Assembly: GCF_000814685.1 (NCBI RefSeq)
Contig: NZ_JXAC01000081.1
Span: forward strand, 1-52,447
Length of the DNA: 52,447 nt
Reading direction: 5' to 3'
Source of the DNA: Sphingobacterium sp. T2
GTDB taxonomy: Bacteria; Bacteroidota; Bacteroidia; Sphingobacteriales; Sphingobacteriaceae
Below are positions 17,588 through 27,944 of the stretch, one piece after another. The position numbers and the translations under genes were made by a program. How positions within the stretch are numbered: the first letter of the stretch is position 1; every line of letters begins with the position of its first letter. The notes under the pieces were generated by a model. The model saw only the letters and a program-made list of their open reading frames with translations. It did no database searches and was not told the origin of the DNA.

Positions 17588-18679
17588 TTAATGATGATCG
17601 TGGGAATGCTCTTCTACCGCCATACCGATAAATAATGATGACAGCATGGTGAAGATGAAAGCTTGCAAAAATGCAACCAACAGCTCCAAGAAGAACAACA
17701 CTAATGTCAACAACATCGAAACACCGATACTTCCAGGGATTGTCAATTCTCGCTGGAATAAATATACGATAGCGATCAATCCCATAACTACGGAGTGACC
17801 TGCCGTAATGTTAGCAAAAAGACGCAACATCAACGAGAATGGCTTAGTAAACATACCTAACACCTCGATAGGCGCCAACACAAATTTGAAAGGCACAGGA
17901 ACACCCGGCATCCAGAAAATGTGCTTCCAATAATCTTTGTTTGCTTTAATATTAGTGATGATGAAGGTGAATAAAGCCAAACATAGAGTCACTGAAATAT
18001 TACCTGTAACGTTAAAACCTATAGGAGTCAAGCCCAATAAGTTCAACGTGAAAATCAAGAAAAATACAGATAATAGATAAGGCATAAACTCCTTGTAACG
18101 GTGACCGATATTTGGAATAGCCATTTCATCACGCACATATAATACGAGAGGTTCCAACACACGACCTACCCCTTTAGGCAGGTTGTTCGAACCTTTTTTG
18201 TAAGTCTTCGCCAATGATGTGAATCCCCAGAACAACAATAATGTTGCTACCATCAATCCTACTACGTTTTTAGTAATGGAGAAGTCCCAAGGTTTGGCAT
18301 TAGTCGGATGGTGATGTTCATCAAAAGTCAATGAACCATTAGCATCAGTTTTATAAATTTTGCCGTGATAGTTAACATAATATTGTCCATCTACCTCAGC
18401 TACACCATTTCCTTCGTGAAATTTACCTGAAGAGAATACTTTAAGACCGTTATCAATCAGAATTACAGGTAATGGGAAACCAACGTATTCTTCTCCTTTT
18501 TTGAATAGAGTAAAATAGTGATCGTCTTGTAAGTGGTGTTGAATGTGCTCGTTAACTTTTTCAGCTTCAGTCTTCGGAGCATCGCCATGTCCGTGCGCCT
18601 CTTCCGCTCTTGTAGTGAAAGGATTGACAGCAAATAATAATACTGCTAGAATTAAAAGTGCTCTTCTAAGATTCACCAT
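17588..18679 (-). CDS. atpB: ATP synthase a subunit, long Bacteroidota type
   Basis: A 363-residue F0 stator subunit. An N-terminal signal-like helix (residues 6-25) and about 120 hydrophilic residues rich in His precede the membrane domain. The membrane domain has the conserved LRLFANITAGHSVV helix, with the essential Arg facing the c ring, and the final FLQAFIFTMLSSLFIGMAV helix. The extended N-terminus is normal in Bacteroidota. It is followed by atpE after 37 bases. Confidence 0.95.
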   Translation of the reverse strand: MVNLRRALLILAVLLFAVNPFTTRAEEAHGHGDAPKTEAEKVNEHIQHHLQDDHYFTLFKKGEEYVGFPLPVILIDNGLKVFSSGKFHEGNGVAEVDGQYYVNYHGKIYKTDANGSLTFDEHHHPTNAKPWDFSITKNVVGLMVATLLLFWGFTSLAKTYKKGSNNLPKGVGRVLEPLVLYVRDEMAIPNIGHRYKEFMPYLLSVFFLIFTLNLLGLTPIGFNVTGNISVTLCLALFTFIITNIKANKDYWKHIFWMPGVPVPFKFVLAPIEVLGMFTKPFSLMLRLFANITAGHSVVMGLIAIVYLFQRELTIPGSIGVSMLLTLVLFFLELLVAFLQAFIFTMLSSLFIGMAVEEHSHDHH

Positions 18680-18772
18680 TTTAGATTACTATTGATAATG
18701 AAAAATTTTGTGCAAAAATACAACTTTATTTGGCATATAATATGTTTTGTGAAAACTTTTTTTGTGAAAAGT

Positions 18773-19172
18773 TTAAGCTTCCATATTTCCCTCATTAAGA
18801 GCACTCAGCGCCACATAAACCTCGAAAAACAAGAAAAACAAAAAAGGTTGCTAAGAAATTATATTCAATAAAGTCATTTTCAAATTTATTTAAGCCATCC
18901 TTGATATAAATATAGCTGGCTATGGCCTGTATCACCACTAGCCCTAAGAATATAAATCCTAGATTTTTGGGCATGGACCACTGCGCCAGCAAGGTCAGCA
19001 CCACCACAGCCACACTGCTCACAAAGCAAAAGCTATACATCTGAGACAATGTGTAGCCTGTCTGACTCCACAATCCATCAGCATCTATACCTTTAAGAAT
19101 TAACATATGTGCCCAAAAAGCAGCTATAGCCACCACGGCAAGGCGAAGTAAATACTTGATATAATTATTCAT
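18773..19172 (-). CDS. Small four-helix membrane protein of the atp operon, one frameshift
   Basis: A reconstructed protein of about 133 residues with four hydrophobic segments, in the position of the DUF6168-type protein found upstream of atpB in Bacteroidota; its role in ATP synthase assembly is only presumed. An A-run of 5 at 18825-18829 should be 4 on the plus strand. The C-terminus then becomes LVFEVYVALSALNEGNMEA with a stop at 18773-18775, instead of an early stop at 18795. I choose the ATG at 19172, which overlaps the stop of the upstream AtpZ-like gene by 8 bases; an in-frame TTG at 19181 would add three residues. Confidence 0.7.
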
Positions 19173-19392
19173 CTTTTCCAATACGGTTAGCTTGTCTTAT
19201 AAATTGATAAAGTGAAACGACAATTCCTAACATGGTTAGTCCTTTGGTCCACCACCCTCCTTCCACAGCATACTTCACATCCAGCCAATCCCCCAAACGG
19301 TAAAACAAATAGATTGTAACCCCCATCTGAAAAGGCATAGAAGTAAATACAATCCATTTGTTGAGCTTGGACTTTTGCTTTCTGTTTTCCAA
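19165..19392 (-). CDS. AtpZ/AtpI-family protein
   Basis: A 75-residue protein with a basic N-terminus and two membrane helices (about residues 13-32 and 47-65). The second is preceded by WTKGLTMLGIV, as in the AtpZ/AtpI proteins at the head of F-type ATPase operons. Family members have been linked to c-ring assembly or to magnesium/calcium uptake. It is the first gene of this operon. Confidence 0.8.
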   Translation of the reverse strand: MENRKQKSKLNKWIVFTSMPFQMGVTIYLFYRLGDWLDVKYAVEGGWWTKGLTMLGIVVSLYQFIRQANRIGKDE

Positions 19393-19446
19393 AGTATCAA
19401 AATTTTGTTACAAAGATATTACTATGAAGCTTATCCCGAAAAAAAT

Positions 19447-21668
19447 CTAGGGCTTTATTTCTAAAACTTTCTGACCAATCCGGATTTCGGGATATGAGTA
19501 CTCTTCCCCTAGCATAAGTTTTATCTCCGAAGCGGATTTACCTGAGTTGCGTTTTAATACATCTACTTATTTTTTTTAGCTTTTCTGGCTCTATCAATTC
19601 CTCCGCATCGATATCCGTACCAACAAAATGGATTAAATGACCATAGACCGTGCCTTCTACCAATCCTCTCCTTTTGGCTATTTCAGCGATATCCATGCCA
19701 TCTTGATACATGTCCAACGTGATACGTTTGGTATCCTTCTCTCCTTCCTCTTCCTTGTCGTTCATCTGCATCGGATTCATTCTTTTACCGTTCCTGTCAC
19801 GATCATCAAGGGGATAGTCCTGAAGGACTTGATCTTTAGTAAGGGCCTCCGCTATGGTAAGGCAATGTTTAAGAATCTCATACTTCCTTTTGAAATCCAG
19901 CAGTAAAGCCTTCAGTTCTTGGATATATTTTTTTGTACGCTTACGCACTTTCCACTCATCGATGTGTTTTTCGGTAGCTTCCAAAAGTTCAGTCTCCATT
20001 TTCGGAAGAAACCACTGCACGGCAGCCGTAGTACGCTCACATATTTTCGTATAGTCTAATGCCTCTTTGTCGGCCAGCAGAGCGTGTAGCTGATGCATAA
20101 ATTTGTGGGCGACGCGTTCCTGCTCTGCTAAAGACTGCCGTAAACACTGAAAAAAGGCTAATATTCCCTCTTTATGGTCTATATTTCTATCGGGTAAGGT
20201 TTGGAAAAGCTCGTCAACCGCTTCTGTAAGAGCTGTCCAGCGGAAGCTCTGTAACAATATCTGTCCCAGATATGCTCTCTGACTTTCTTTCAATACGCCA
20301 TCCATCTCTTCCTCGCGCATCAACTGCTTCATAAAGTCCACCACTTGATAATCCGTACGGATGACATGCGGCGCAATCTTAGAACGCAACACCAGTCCTT
20401 CCAATCCCGTAAGCCTACTTAAGGCTACATAAACCTGTCCGGCAGCAAAAGAAGTTCCTGCATCAATAATAGCTTTGTCAAAGGTCAACCCCTGACTTTT
20501 ATGGATGGTGATGGCCCAGGCCAACCGTAATGGGTATTGTGAAAATGTACCCAACACCTCTTCTTCAATCTTATCTTCTTCTTTATTATACTTATATTTT
20601 ATATTCTCCCACGTTTCGCGGCGCACCACTACATCTTCCGACCCATCGGCAAAGCCTACCGTAATCTGATGCTTATCTATATTGATTTCTTTTACCGTAC
20701 CTATCTTGCCGTTAAAATATTTGCGTTCGTCGCCAGTATCGTTTTTTATGAACATGACCTGCGCTCCAACCTTCAGGGTTAGCAACTCTTCTGTAGGATA
20801 GGCTCCCTGTTGAAAATCATCCTTAATTATGGCCTTGAGGTTATACATCTTACCGGGAAGCTTAAATAGCTCCTCCTGATTAATTTGTTCGGCCAGCCTA
20901 TTGTGTGAGGTCAAAGTGATGTACTGTTCTTCGGGCTTAGGGATAAAATTTTCCCTATATCGTGCATTGAGCTCGTCCAAATCTTCTGCCGTCACCCTGT
21001 TGTTGCGGATATTATTGAGGATAGAAATAAACTTTTCGTCGCGCTGTCGATAGATATGCTGCAGCTCTATCTTCACCAGCGGTGTAGAGCGCAGTACCTT
21101 AGCATCAAAGAAAAAAGGACTGGTATAGTGATGACGCAACACCTGCCACTCCTGATCTTTCACCACGGGAGGCAGCTGATATAAATCTCCTATTAAAAGG
21201 ACCTGCACCCCACCGAAAGGACGCATATCCCGACGAACAGACTTCAAGATCACATCTATAGCGTCCAACGTATCGGCCCGCACCATAGAAACCTCATCGA
21301 TAATCAGAAGATCGAGCTCCTGAAGAATGGCTCTTCGCTGCCGCGTCAACTTTATCGTCGAAAACAGCCGATTTTTGTTATAGATATTGTTGTCTTGCTC
21401 ATCCCACTTTAGCTCATAATCCTCTATAAACACTCCGAAAGGCAGCCAAAAAAAGAGCATGTAAGGTCGTACCTCCGGCATTCATGGCTGCCACTCCTGT
21501 AGGGGCTGTGATAGCCATCTTCTTATAGCAGTTTTCTTTAATATATCTAAGGAATGTCGTCTTCCCTGTACCGGCCTTACCCGTCAAGAAGATATTTTGA
21601 TTCGTCTGATTGACGAAGGCTACAGCTTTCTGAAAGATTGGATGATGATCTAATTTCTTATTATCCAT
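19447..21668 (-). CDS. Pif1/RecD-like helicase with C-terminal HTH, two frameshifts
   Basis: An SF1 DNA helicase of about 740 residues. Walker A is LTGKAGTGKTTFLRY near residue 28, motif II is LLIIDEVSMV, motif III is QLPPVV, and the C-terminal RecA-like end has KSQGLTFDKAIIDAG and VYVALSRLTG. A long helical linker follows, then a helix-turn-helix-like region (MDIAEIAKRRGLVEGTVYGH). There are two breaks. A 7-base run at 21448-21454 should be 6, giving LHALFWLPFGVFIEDYELK. Near 19542-19548 one extra base hides about 30 more codons (KSASEIKLMLGEEYSYPEI) ending at a TAG at 19447-19449. The start at MDNKKL fits the family better than the upstream in-frame Met. Confidence 0.85.
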
Positions 21669-21794
21669 ATTTATACAAAGGTACGGCAATATGGATGAAA
21701 GAACTATTTTATATTAATATTTAAATTCTCGAAAATATTATAGATATTAGATATATAATAGGTACAAATACGTAAAACTTAAAACGACTACAAT

Positions 21795-22301
21795 ATGGCA
21801 TATCTTGATAAGAGTGAATTGTTCAACCAAATTCAAGGAAAACTTACGGACAAGGGCTTTATCATAGAAGAAATAGATCAGACACGTCCTTGGGGCGGCT
21901 TTTTTGTTATCGCCGAAAATCAGGCTCAACAATTTGCCAACGAATTTTTTGACGGCATGGACACACAAGATTTGAAAATATCCGGAAAGCTAAGCCCGAA
22001 AATTTTAGTGGTAGCCCCTAACAAGCGCCTTTCATGGCAATATCACCACCGTCGCGCCGAAATCTGGCGTGTAGTACGCGGCGAGGTAGGCGTGGTGACC
22101 AGTCCGGACGACGAAGAACATGAATTGAGAATTTTGAAAGAAGGAGATTATATCCGTCTGGCTCAGGGAGAACGTCACCGTCTTGTAGGCCTTGACAACT
22201 ACGGCGTAGTAGCAGAAATCTGGCAGCACACAGATCAAGAAAATCCTTCCGATGAAAACGATATCGTCCGCGTGCAAGACGACTTCGGAAGATCTATATA
22301 A
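21795..22301 (+). CDS. Cupin protein, mannose-6-phosphate isomerase type II-like
   Basis: A 168-residue single-domain cupin. The C-terminal half has the PF01050-type core: RPWGGFFV early, then LSWQYHHRRAEIWRVVRGEV with the metal-binding His cluster, EGDYIRLAQGERHRL, and VAEIWQH. Related proteins isomerise mannose-6-phosphate or are fused to GDP-mannose pyrophosphorylase; Bacteroidota homologs are sometimes labelled phosphoheptose isomerase. No sugar nucleotide genes are near, so the exact substrate is unknown. A single-gene unit ended by the terminator at 22325. Confidence 0.78.
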   Translation: MAYLDKSELFNQIQGKLTDKGFIIEEIDQTRPWGGFFVIAENQAQQFANEFFDGMDTQDLKISGKLSPKILVVAPNKRLSWQYHHRRAEIWRVVRGEVGVVTSPDDEEHELRILKEGDYIRLAQGERHRLVGLDNYGVVAEIWQHTDQENPSDENDIVRVQDDFGRSI

Positions 22302-22324
22302 GGCTAATAAACTCTCTGCATAGA

Positions 22325-22360
22325 AGAGCCGAAACAATTATTGTCCTTCGGCTCTTTTTC
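22325..22360 (+). terminator. Terminator after the cupin gene
   Basis: AGAGCCGAA and TTCGGCTCT form a 9-bp stem with a loop of about 14 bases, followed by TTTTCTTTCTT. Confidence 0.82.
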
Positions 22361-22421
22361 TTTCTTCAGTTTATCAAAGGCTTCCCTATGGAAGACACTA
22401 AAAGAAATCACAAGTTTTTTA

Positions 22422-22429
22422 TATTTTTG
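22422..22429 (+). promoter_or_regulatory. -7 promoter element of parE
   Basis: TATTTTTG fits the Bacteroidota -7 consensus and lies 25 bases before the parE ATG. Confidence 0.4.
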
Positions 22430-22454
22430 TTACGCATTAATTTTAGGCTAAACC

Positions 22455-24308
22455 ATGACGACATATAACGAAGATAGTATCCGCTCATTAGATTGGAAAG
22501 AACACATACGCTTACGTCCGGGAATGTATATCGGAAAGCTGGGAGACGGCTCAGCGTATGATGACGGTATCTATGTATTATTAAAGGAAATTGTCGACAA
22601 TTCCATCGATGAGTTCGTAATGGGAGCCGGAAAGACGATAGATATAACCGTAACGGAAAATAAAGTTTCGGTACGCGACTATGGCCGTGGTATCCCGTTG
22701 GGATCTGTGGTGGACGTAGTATCCAAAATCAATACCGGAGGTAAATACGACAGCAAAGCTTTCCAAAAGTCTGTGGGACTTAACGGTGTGGGTACTAAAG
22801 CGGTGAATGCCCTCTCTACGCAGTTTACCGTTCAATCTTACCGTGACGGCAAGACCCGCATAGCTTCCTTCAGCAAAGGAGTATTGGTGTCCGACGAACA
22901 AAAGGACACCACACAGCGTAACGGTACTGCCGTAACTTTCTGTCCTGATGAGACCATCTTCAAACACTATAAATATCGTATTGAGTTTGTAGAAAACATG
23001 ATCTGGAATTATGTTTTCCTCAACTCAGGGCTGACCATCAATTTCAACGGGAAGAAGTTCGTATCCCAGCATGGACTGAAAGACCTTCTCGAAAGGAATA
23101 TAGACCCGGAAAGCATGCGTTACCCAATCATTCATCTGAAAGGAGACGATATCGAAATTGCCATGACCCACGGTCAGCAATACGGGGAGGAGTATTATTC
23201 ATTCGTAAATGGTCAGCATACCACACAGGGTGGTACACACCAGGCAGCTTTCCGAGAAGCTGTGGTGAAGACGATTCGCGAATTTTACAAAAAAGATTTT
23301 GACGCCTCCGATATACGAGCTTCCATCATCGGTGCTATAGCAATCAAAGTGCAGGAACCGGTATTCGAGTCGCAGACGAAAACAAAACTGGGATCGCAGA
23401 GCGTCGGCCCTGAAGGACCTACAGTACGTACCTTCGTCAACGATTTTGTGAAGAAAGCGCTGGACGACTACCTCCACAAAGAACCGGCTACAGCCGAAGC
23501 TCTATTAAAACGCATCTTACAGTCCGAAAGAGAACGTAAAGATATCGCCGGCATCAAAAAGCTCGCCAATGAACGAGCTAAAAAAGCGTCACTGCACAAC
23601 AGAAAGCTACGCGACTGCAAAATACATTTTGGAGATAAGCACGAAAGAGCACTGGAAACCACCCTTTTCATTACGGAGGGGGATTCTGCTTCGGGATCCA
23701 TCACTAAGTCACGAGATGTGATGACCCAAGCGGTATTCAGCTTAAGAGGTAAACCCCTTAACTGTTTTGGTTTGACAAAAAAAGTGGTTTATGAGAACGA
23801 AGAGTTCAACCTACTTCAACACGCTCTGAATATCGAAGACGGACTTGAGGGACTACGTTATAACAATATTGTCATCGCTACGGATGCCGATGTGGACGGT
23901 ATGCACATTCGACTACTGATGATGACTTTCTTCCTTCAATTCTTCCCCGACCTGGTAAAGGCAGGACACGTTTATATCCTGCAGACACCATTATTCCGTG
24001 TTCGCAACAAGAAAGAAACCATTTACTGCTATTCAGATGAAGAACGCGTAAATGCCATCAAAAAGTTGGGAGGAAAGCCGGAAATCACACGATTCAAAGG
24101 ATTGGGTGAGATATCTCCTTCCGAATTCGGACAGTTTATCGGCGAAGATATGCGTCTTGAACCTGTAATCCTCACCAAAGAGAACAAATTACCTCAGGTG
24201 TTGGAATATTACATGGGGAAAAACACACCAGACAGACAGAAACATATTGTCGAAAATCTACGTGTGGAAATAGACCGGGAGGAAGAGCTCATTCAAGCAG
24301 CAGTATAA
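22455..24308 (+). CDS. parE: DNA topoisomerase IV subunit B
   Basis: A 617-residue type IIA topoisomerase ATPase subunit. The GHKL ATP site shows VDNSIDEF and DYGRGIP; the [14 protein letters not shown] lid follows. The TOPRIM part has [10 protein letters not shown] and [10 protein letters not shown], with the final [15 protein letters not shown] region. The length and the absence of the extra GyrB domain favour ParE over GyrB. It decatenates chromosomes together with ParC, which is not in this window. A terminator follows. Confidence 0.9.
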   Translation: MTTYNEDSIRSLDWKEHIRLRPGMYIGKLGDGSAYDDGIYVLLKEIVDNSIDEFVMGAGKTIDITVTENKVSVRDYGRGIPLGSVVDVVSKINTGGKYDSKAFQKSVGLNGVGTKAVNALSTQFTVQSYRDGKTRIASFSKGVLVSDEQKDTTQRNGTAVTFCPDETIFKHYKYRIEFVENMIWNYVFLNSGLTINFNGKKFVSQHGLKDLLERNIDPESMRYPIIHLKGDDIEIAMTHGQQYGEEYYSFVNGQHTTQGGTHQAAFREAVVKTIREFYKKDFDASDIRASIIGAIAIKVQEPVFESQTKTKLGSQSVGPEGPTVRTFVNDFVKKALDDYLHKEPATAEALLKRILQSERERKDIAGIKKLANERAKKASLHNRKLRDCKIHFGDKHERALETTLFITEGDSASGSITKSRDVMTQAVFSLRGKPLNCFGLTKKVVYENEEFNLLQHALNIEDGLEGLRYNNIVIATDADVDGMHIRLLMMTFFLQFFPDLVKAGHVYILQTPLFRVRNKKETIYCYSDEERVNAIKKLGGKPEITRFKGLGEISPSEFGQFIGEDMRLEPVILTKENKLPQVLEYYMGKNTPDRQKHIVENLRVEIDREEELIQAAV

Positions 24309-24325
24309 AATTCAAAATAGTGACG

Positions 24326-24352
24326 AAGCCTCCATTTTTTGGAGGCTTTTTT
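24326..24352 (+). terminator. Terminator after parE
   Basis: GCCTCCA and GGAGGC arms enclose a T-rich loop and are followed by six T residues. Confidence 0.88.
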
Positions 24353-24384
24353 GGTTATATTCGACATACAACAACCTAAACTAC

Positions 24385-25227
24385 ATGACACAGACACTCA
24401 TCCTTATTCAGTGCCAAGATGCCGTAGGACTCGTGGCAAATGTATCTAATGTATTAGCTAAGCACAAGCTCAACATCGTCACCATGCGTGAGTTTGTGGA
24501 TATTGAACACGGTAAATTCTTCCTCCGTGTAGAATGCACAGGGAACGTCGAAGAATCCAATGGTCTCTACAGCCACCTCAAAGCAGTCTTGCCTCCCAAT
24601 GCGGAGATAAAGATTAACCCTTCCCACAAAAAGCGACTGGCGATTCTAGTCACCAAAGAGCATCATTGCTTGGCCGACATCTTAGTACGTCACTATTTCA
24701 ACACACTCAATGGAGAAGTGTGCGCCGTCATAGGTAACTATGACAACCTCCGTGATTTCACCGAACGCTTCGATATTCCGTTTTTCCATATTTCACATGA
24801 AAACAAATCCAAAGAGGAATTTGAACAGGAAATAAGCCTGAAGCTAAGAGAAGTCGCTCCCGACTATATTGTATTGGCCAAATTCATGCGTATCCTCTCA
24901 CCGAAGTTTGTTTCCGAATTTGAAAATAGGATTATCAACATACACCATTCATTTCTTCCCGCTTTCATTGGCGCCAACCCCTACAAACAGGCTCACGACA
25001 GAGGTGTGAAGATCATAGGAGCCACGGCGCATTTTGTTACGAATGACCTCGATGAAGGTCCTATCATCGTGCAGAGCACCAAAAATATAGACCACAGTTA
25101 TGATGTACAGAAGATGAGAAGAGCAGGGCAGGAAATTGAAAAGGCTGTGCTCGTAAGAGCTATTCAGCTGATTACGGAAGATCGTGTCATGCTCAACGGC
25201 AACAAGACCATCATCTTCAAAGCATAA
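24385..25227 (+). CDS. purU: Formyltetrahydrofolate deformylase
   Basis: A 280-residue cytosolic enzyme that hydrolyses 10-formyl-THF to formate and THF, balancing one-carbon pools. An N-terminal ACT domain (residues 4-80, CQDAVGLVANVSNVLAKH) is followed by a formyltransferase fold. The fold carries NIHHSFLPAFIGANPY and GATAHFVTNDLDEGPII, which hold the catalytic Asn, His and Asp. Length is normal. It is flanked by terminators on both sides. Confidence 0.94.
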   Translation: MTQTLILIQCQDAVGLVANVSNVLAKHKLNIVTMREFVDIEHGKFFLRVECTGNVEESNGLYSHLKAVLPPNAEIKINPSHKKRLAILVTKEHHCLADILVRHYFNTLNGEVCAVIGNYDNLRDFTERFDIPFFHISHENKSKEEFEQEISLKLREVAPDYIVLAKFMRILSPKFVSEFENRIINIHHSFLPAFIGANPYKQAHDRGVKIIGATAHFVTNDLDEGPIIVQSTKNIDHSYDVQKMRRAGQEIEKAVLVRAIQLITEDRVMLNGNKTIIFKA

Positions 25228-25229
25228 AA

Positions 25230-25265
25230 AAAAATACCCCTAAGCGTATACTAAGGGGTATTTTG
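25230..25265. terminator. Bidirectional terminator between purU and the methyltransferase gene
   Basis: AATACCCCT and AGGGGTATT arms around a GCGTAT-containing loop, with A-runs before and T-runs after, at a convergent gene junction. Confidence 0.85.
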
Positions 25266-25278
25266 TATTCAGAATATC

Positions 25279-26179
25279 TTATTTTGCAAATTTTCTAAAC
25301 TTACCGAACACCCCTAATGGCAGCTTAGGGCCGGCAGTAGCCTGTAGATAAAGTTCCCCTATTTCGAGGTTTTCTACCTGTGGATAAGCCATAGTAATAA
25401 GGTTTTCTACGATTACCGAAGAAAAGCCCAAAGAATAGGTGTTCAATATCAAGAAATGCTCTTTAGGATCCAGCAGCTGCACCACATCCTGCATCATCTC
25501 CATGATATGGTCTTCCAGTTTCCACTTTTCACCTTTCGGACCGTGGCCATAGGCCGGAGGATCAAGGATAATACCGTTGTATTTATTGCCGCGTTTTACC
25601 TCCCGTTTCACAAACTTCAAAGCATCTTCCACCACCCAGCGGATGTCCGATAACCCGGACAGTTCCTGATTTTCGTTGGCCCAAGTTACCACCTGCTTGA
25701 TAGAATCCACGTGAGTGGTGTCAGCACCGGCAGCACGCGCTATCATGGAAGCTCCCCCTGTATAAGCGAAGAGGTTCAGCACACGGGGCTTAGGTGTTTT
25801 GAAGGATTTAATGGATTCTGAGATATAATCCCAGTTTACGGCCTGTTCAGGAAAGATGCCACATGTTTGAAGGATGTCAATCCTAGACGGAACTTTATGG
25901 TACATCTTTGTTTTTATATTCTATATGCCAGCGATCTACGGTTTTGGGATTTTTCTTGATCCAATCGCCGCTGGTTGCTGAACGTCCTTTGAATTTGATA
26001 TGATAACGCTTATTCCATTCGGCATCACCCAAACCTTTCGGCCATACCGCCTGAGGCTCCGGACGAATCAAGATAAGGTTTCCGAAACGTTCTAATTTTT
26101 CAAAATCACCACAGTCGATCAATTCATAATCTTTCCAGTGTTGTGGTGTCAATAGCTGAATATTCGTTGGAGTTGACAA
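25279..26179 (-). CDS. RlmI-like class I SAM-dependent rRNA methyltransferase, two frameshifts
   Basis: A reconstructed protein of about 300 residues. The C-terminal Rossmann domain has the SAM motif VLNLFAYTGGASMIAR and the catalytic-type motif ILDPPAYGHGPKGEKW, as in the RlmI/RlmK family that methylates 23S rRNA. The N-terminus carries RFGNLILIRPEPQAVWPK, a family-specific beta region. Two bases are missing close together: a T on the coding strand near 25897 (VPLKFRLG) and a G near 25860 (KHVGIFPEQAVNW). Both are needed for a continuous frame. The exact target base is inferred only from the family. Confidence 0.8.
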
Positions 26180-26241
26180 TGTGCTTTTCTTTTATTTTTG
26201 CAAAGGTAAAGAAAAATAGCGAACTAAGCAGGTTGAGACTC

Positions 26242-26998
26242 TTACTTCATCACATTCCTTGCAGCCTTCATCAACGGGCTGGCAAAGACAAAATCATTCA
26301 ACTCCTCTACATCCGAATGCAGCATATCCTGGTTGGAGCCTTCCCAGAATTTTTGACCCTTATATAGAAAAAGAATATACTCTCCTATTCCCATTACCGA
26401 GTTCATGTCGTGTGTTACCACCACCGTAGTACACTGATATTCTTGGGTGAGCTCTTGTATAAGCTCATCAATTAAGATGGATGTTGCAGGATCCAGTCCC
26501 GAGTTAGGCTCATCGCAGAACAGATATTTTGGGTTCATACTTATAGCACGGGCAATGCCTACACGCTTCTTCATACCTCCCGACAACTCCGAAGGATAAA
26601 GCTTATTGGTATTCTTCAGGTTCACGCGTTCCAAACAGAAGTTAGCCCTGTCCCTCTTCTCTGACTTACTCATATCCGAAAACATGTCCAGTGTAAAAAT
26701 GATATTCTGCTCTACGGTCATGGAGTCAAAAAGAGCAGAATTCTGGAAGAGCATGCCTATCTCCTTACGGATGGGTACCTTCTCCTCAAAATTCATGGAC
26801 GTAAATTCCTTGCCATCAAAAAACAACCTGCCCCTCATCGGGTTTATGAAGACCTACCATACATTTCAGCAAAGTACTTTTTCCGGATCCCGACCCTCCA
26901 ATGATAAGCGACACCTTCCCCGGCTCAAATACAGCATCAATACCTTGCAATACCGCATTGTCTCCAAAAGATTTATGTATATTCCTAATTTCTATCAT
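26242..26998 (-). CDS. ABC transporter ATPase, MlaF-like, one frameshift
   Basis: About 251 residues. Walker A is GGSGSGKST near residue 36, the signature is LSGGMKKRVGIA, Walker B is YLFCDEPNSGLDP, and the switch His is in VVVTHDMNS. Together with the MlaE-type permease this is an MCE/Mla lipid transporter ATPase, moving phospholipids between the membranes. The frame breaks at the run 26818-26823 (six A on the plus strand, should be five), restoring GQVVFDGKEFTSMNF. Its ATG overlaps the permease stop by 4 bases, indicating translational coupling. Confidence 0.88.
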
Positions 26999-27744
26999 GC
27001 CTTCGCTACTATAACATTAATGCTGTAATCAAATAATCTGTTGACCAAAATCGTGATACATCCTATTACTACAGACTTGGTTGCCGCGGCTCCCACCTCT
27101 AGCGCCCCACCACGCACAAAGAAACCTTTATATGCAGGCACAGATGTGATGATAAAGCCATATACTACGGCCTTGACGAGGGCTACCGCCACGGTATACC
27201 CCTTAAAAGCTGTCTGAATTCCGGCAACATATTCTGTAGGAGTTACTGCATCAGTCAAAGCACCTCCGACAAGACCTCCTACCAAGCACAGCCTATAGCA
27301 ACAATGACTAAGACAGGAATCATCACCACTCCCGCTATAATCTTAGGCAAGATCAGATAGCCGGCAGCATTTATCCCCATAATCTCCAGAGCATCAATCT
27401 GCTCGGTAACACGCATAGAGCCGATTTGAGAGGCTATGGAAGACCCTACCTTACCCATAAGCACTAACGCCGAGATTGTAGGCCCCAACTCTAGAATATT
27501 GGAATCTCGGTTGATTTGCCCTAATCACCGAATTAGGAATAAAGCCGGAGTCCAGCTGATAAGCAATCTGCATGGTCATTACGGCTCCTATAAAGGTGGA
27601 AATAATAAGTATCAACCCCAAAGACCCTACCCCTATATCGTTCATCTCATAAAGAATCTGCTTCCAATATACTCTCCACTTTTCGGGTCTTTTGAAAACC
27701 TTCTTAAGTAAAAGTAAGTATTCACCAAAATAATAGAAGATCAT
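26995..27744 (-). CDS. MlaE-family lipid ABC permease, two frameshifts
   Basis: A reconstructed protein of about 250 residues with the MlaE fold: an N-terminal amphipathic helix, then ISTFIGAVMTMQIAYQL, the conserved GPTISALVLMGKVGSSIASQIGSMRVTEQIDAL core, and four later helices. Frame errors: one extra base at 27509-27510 (GG on the plus strand), hiding ANQRDSNILELGPT, and one missing base near 27284-27287, hiding GCALVGGLVGG. It is the first gene of a two-gene unit with the ATPase. The MCE-domain (MlaD-type) component is not adjacent here. Confidence 0.88.
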
Positions 27745-27802
27745 ATATTCACTTACGGTTTACGCTAAAATACATATTTATCACTGAATTATATAACCGC
27801 TG

Positions 27803-27845
27803 AATGTCATAAATTGTTTATCGAAACTCGCAAATTCATGACATT
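27803..27845. repeat. Inverted repeat in a divergent promoter region
   Basis: AATGTCATAAATTG (27803-27816) faces CAAATTCATGACATT (27831-27845), arms nearly complementary around a 14-base centre. It sits between the divergent MlaE and LiaF-like genes. It could be an operator or an RNA hairpin; which is not decidable here. An AT-only near-palindrome follows at about 27887-27903. Confidence 0.5.
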
Positions 27846-27944
27846 TACCGAAAGTAATACTTACTTCGCCGAAAAATATTATATATAATATATTTTCTTG
27901 TGTAGATTAGCGAAAGAATCAGGATATTAGATTAATTTTTAGGT

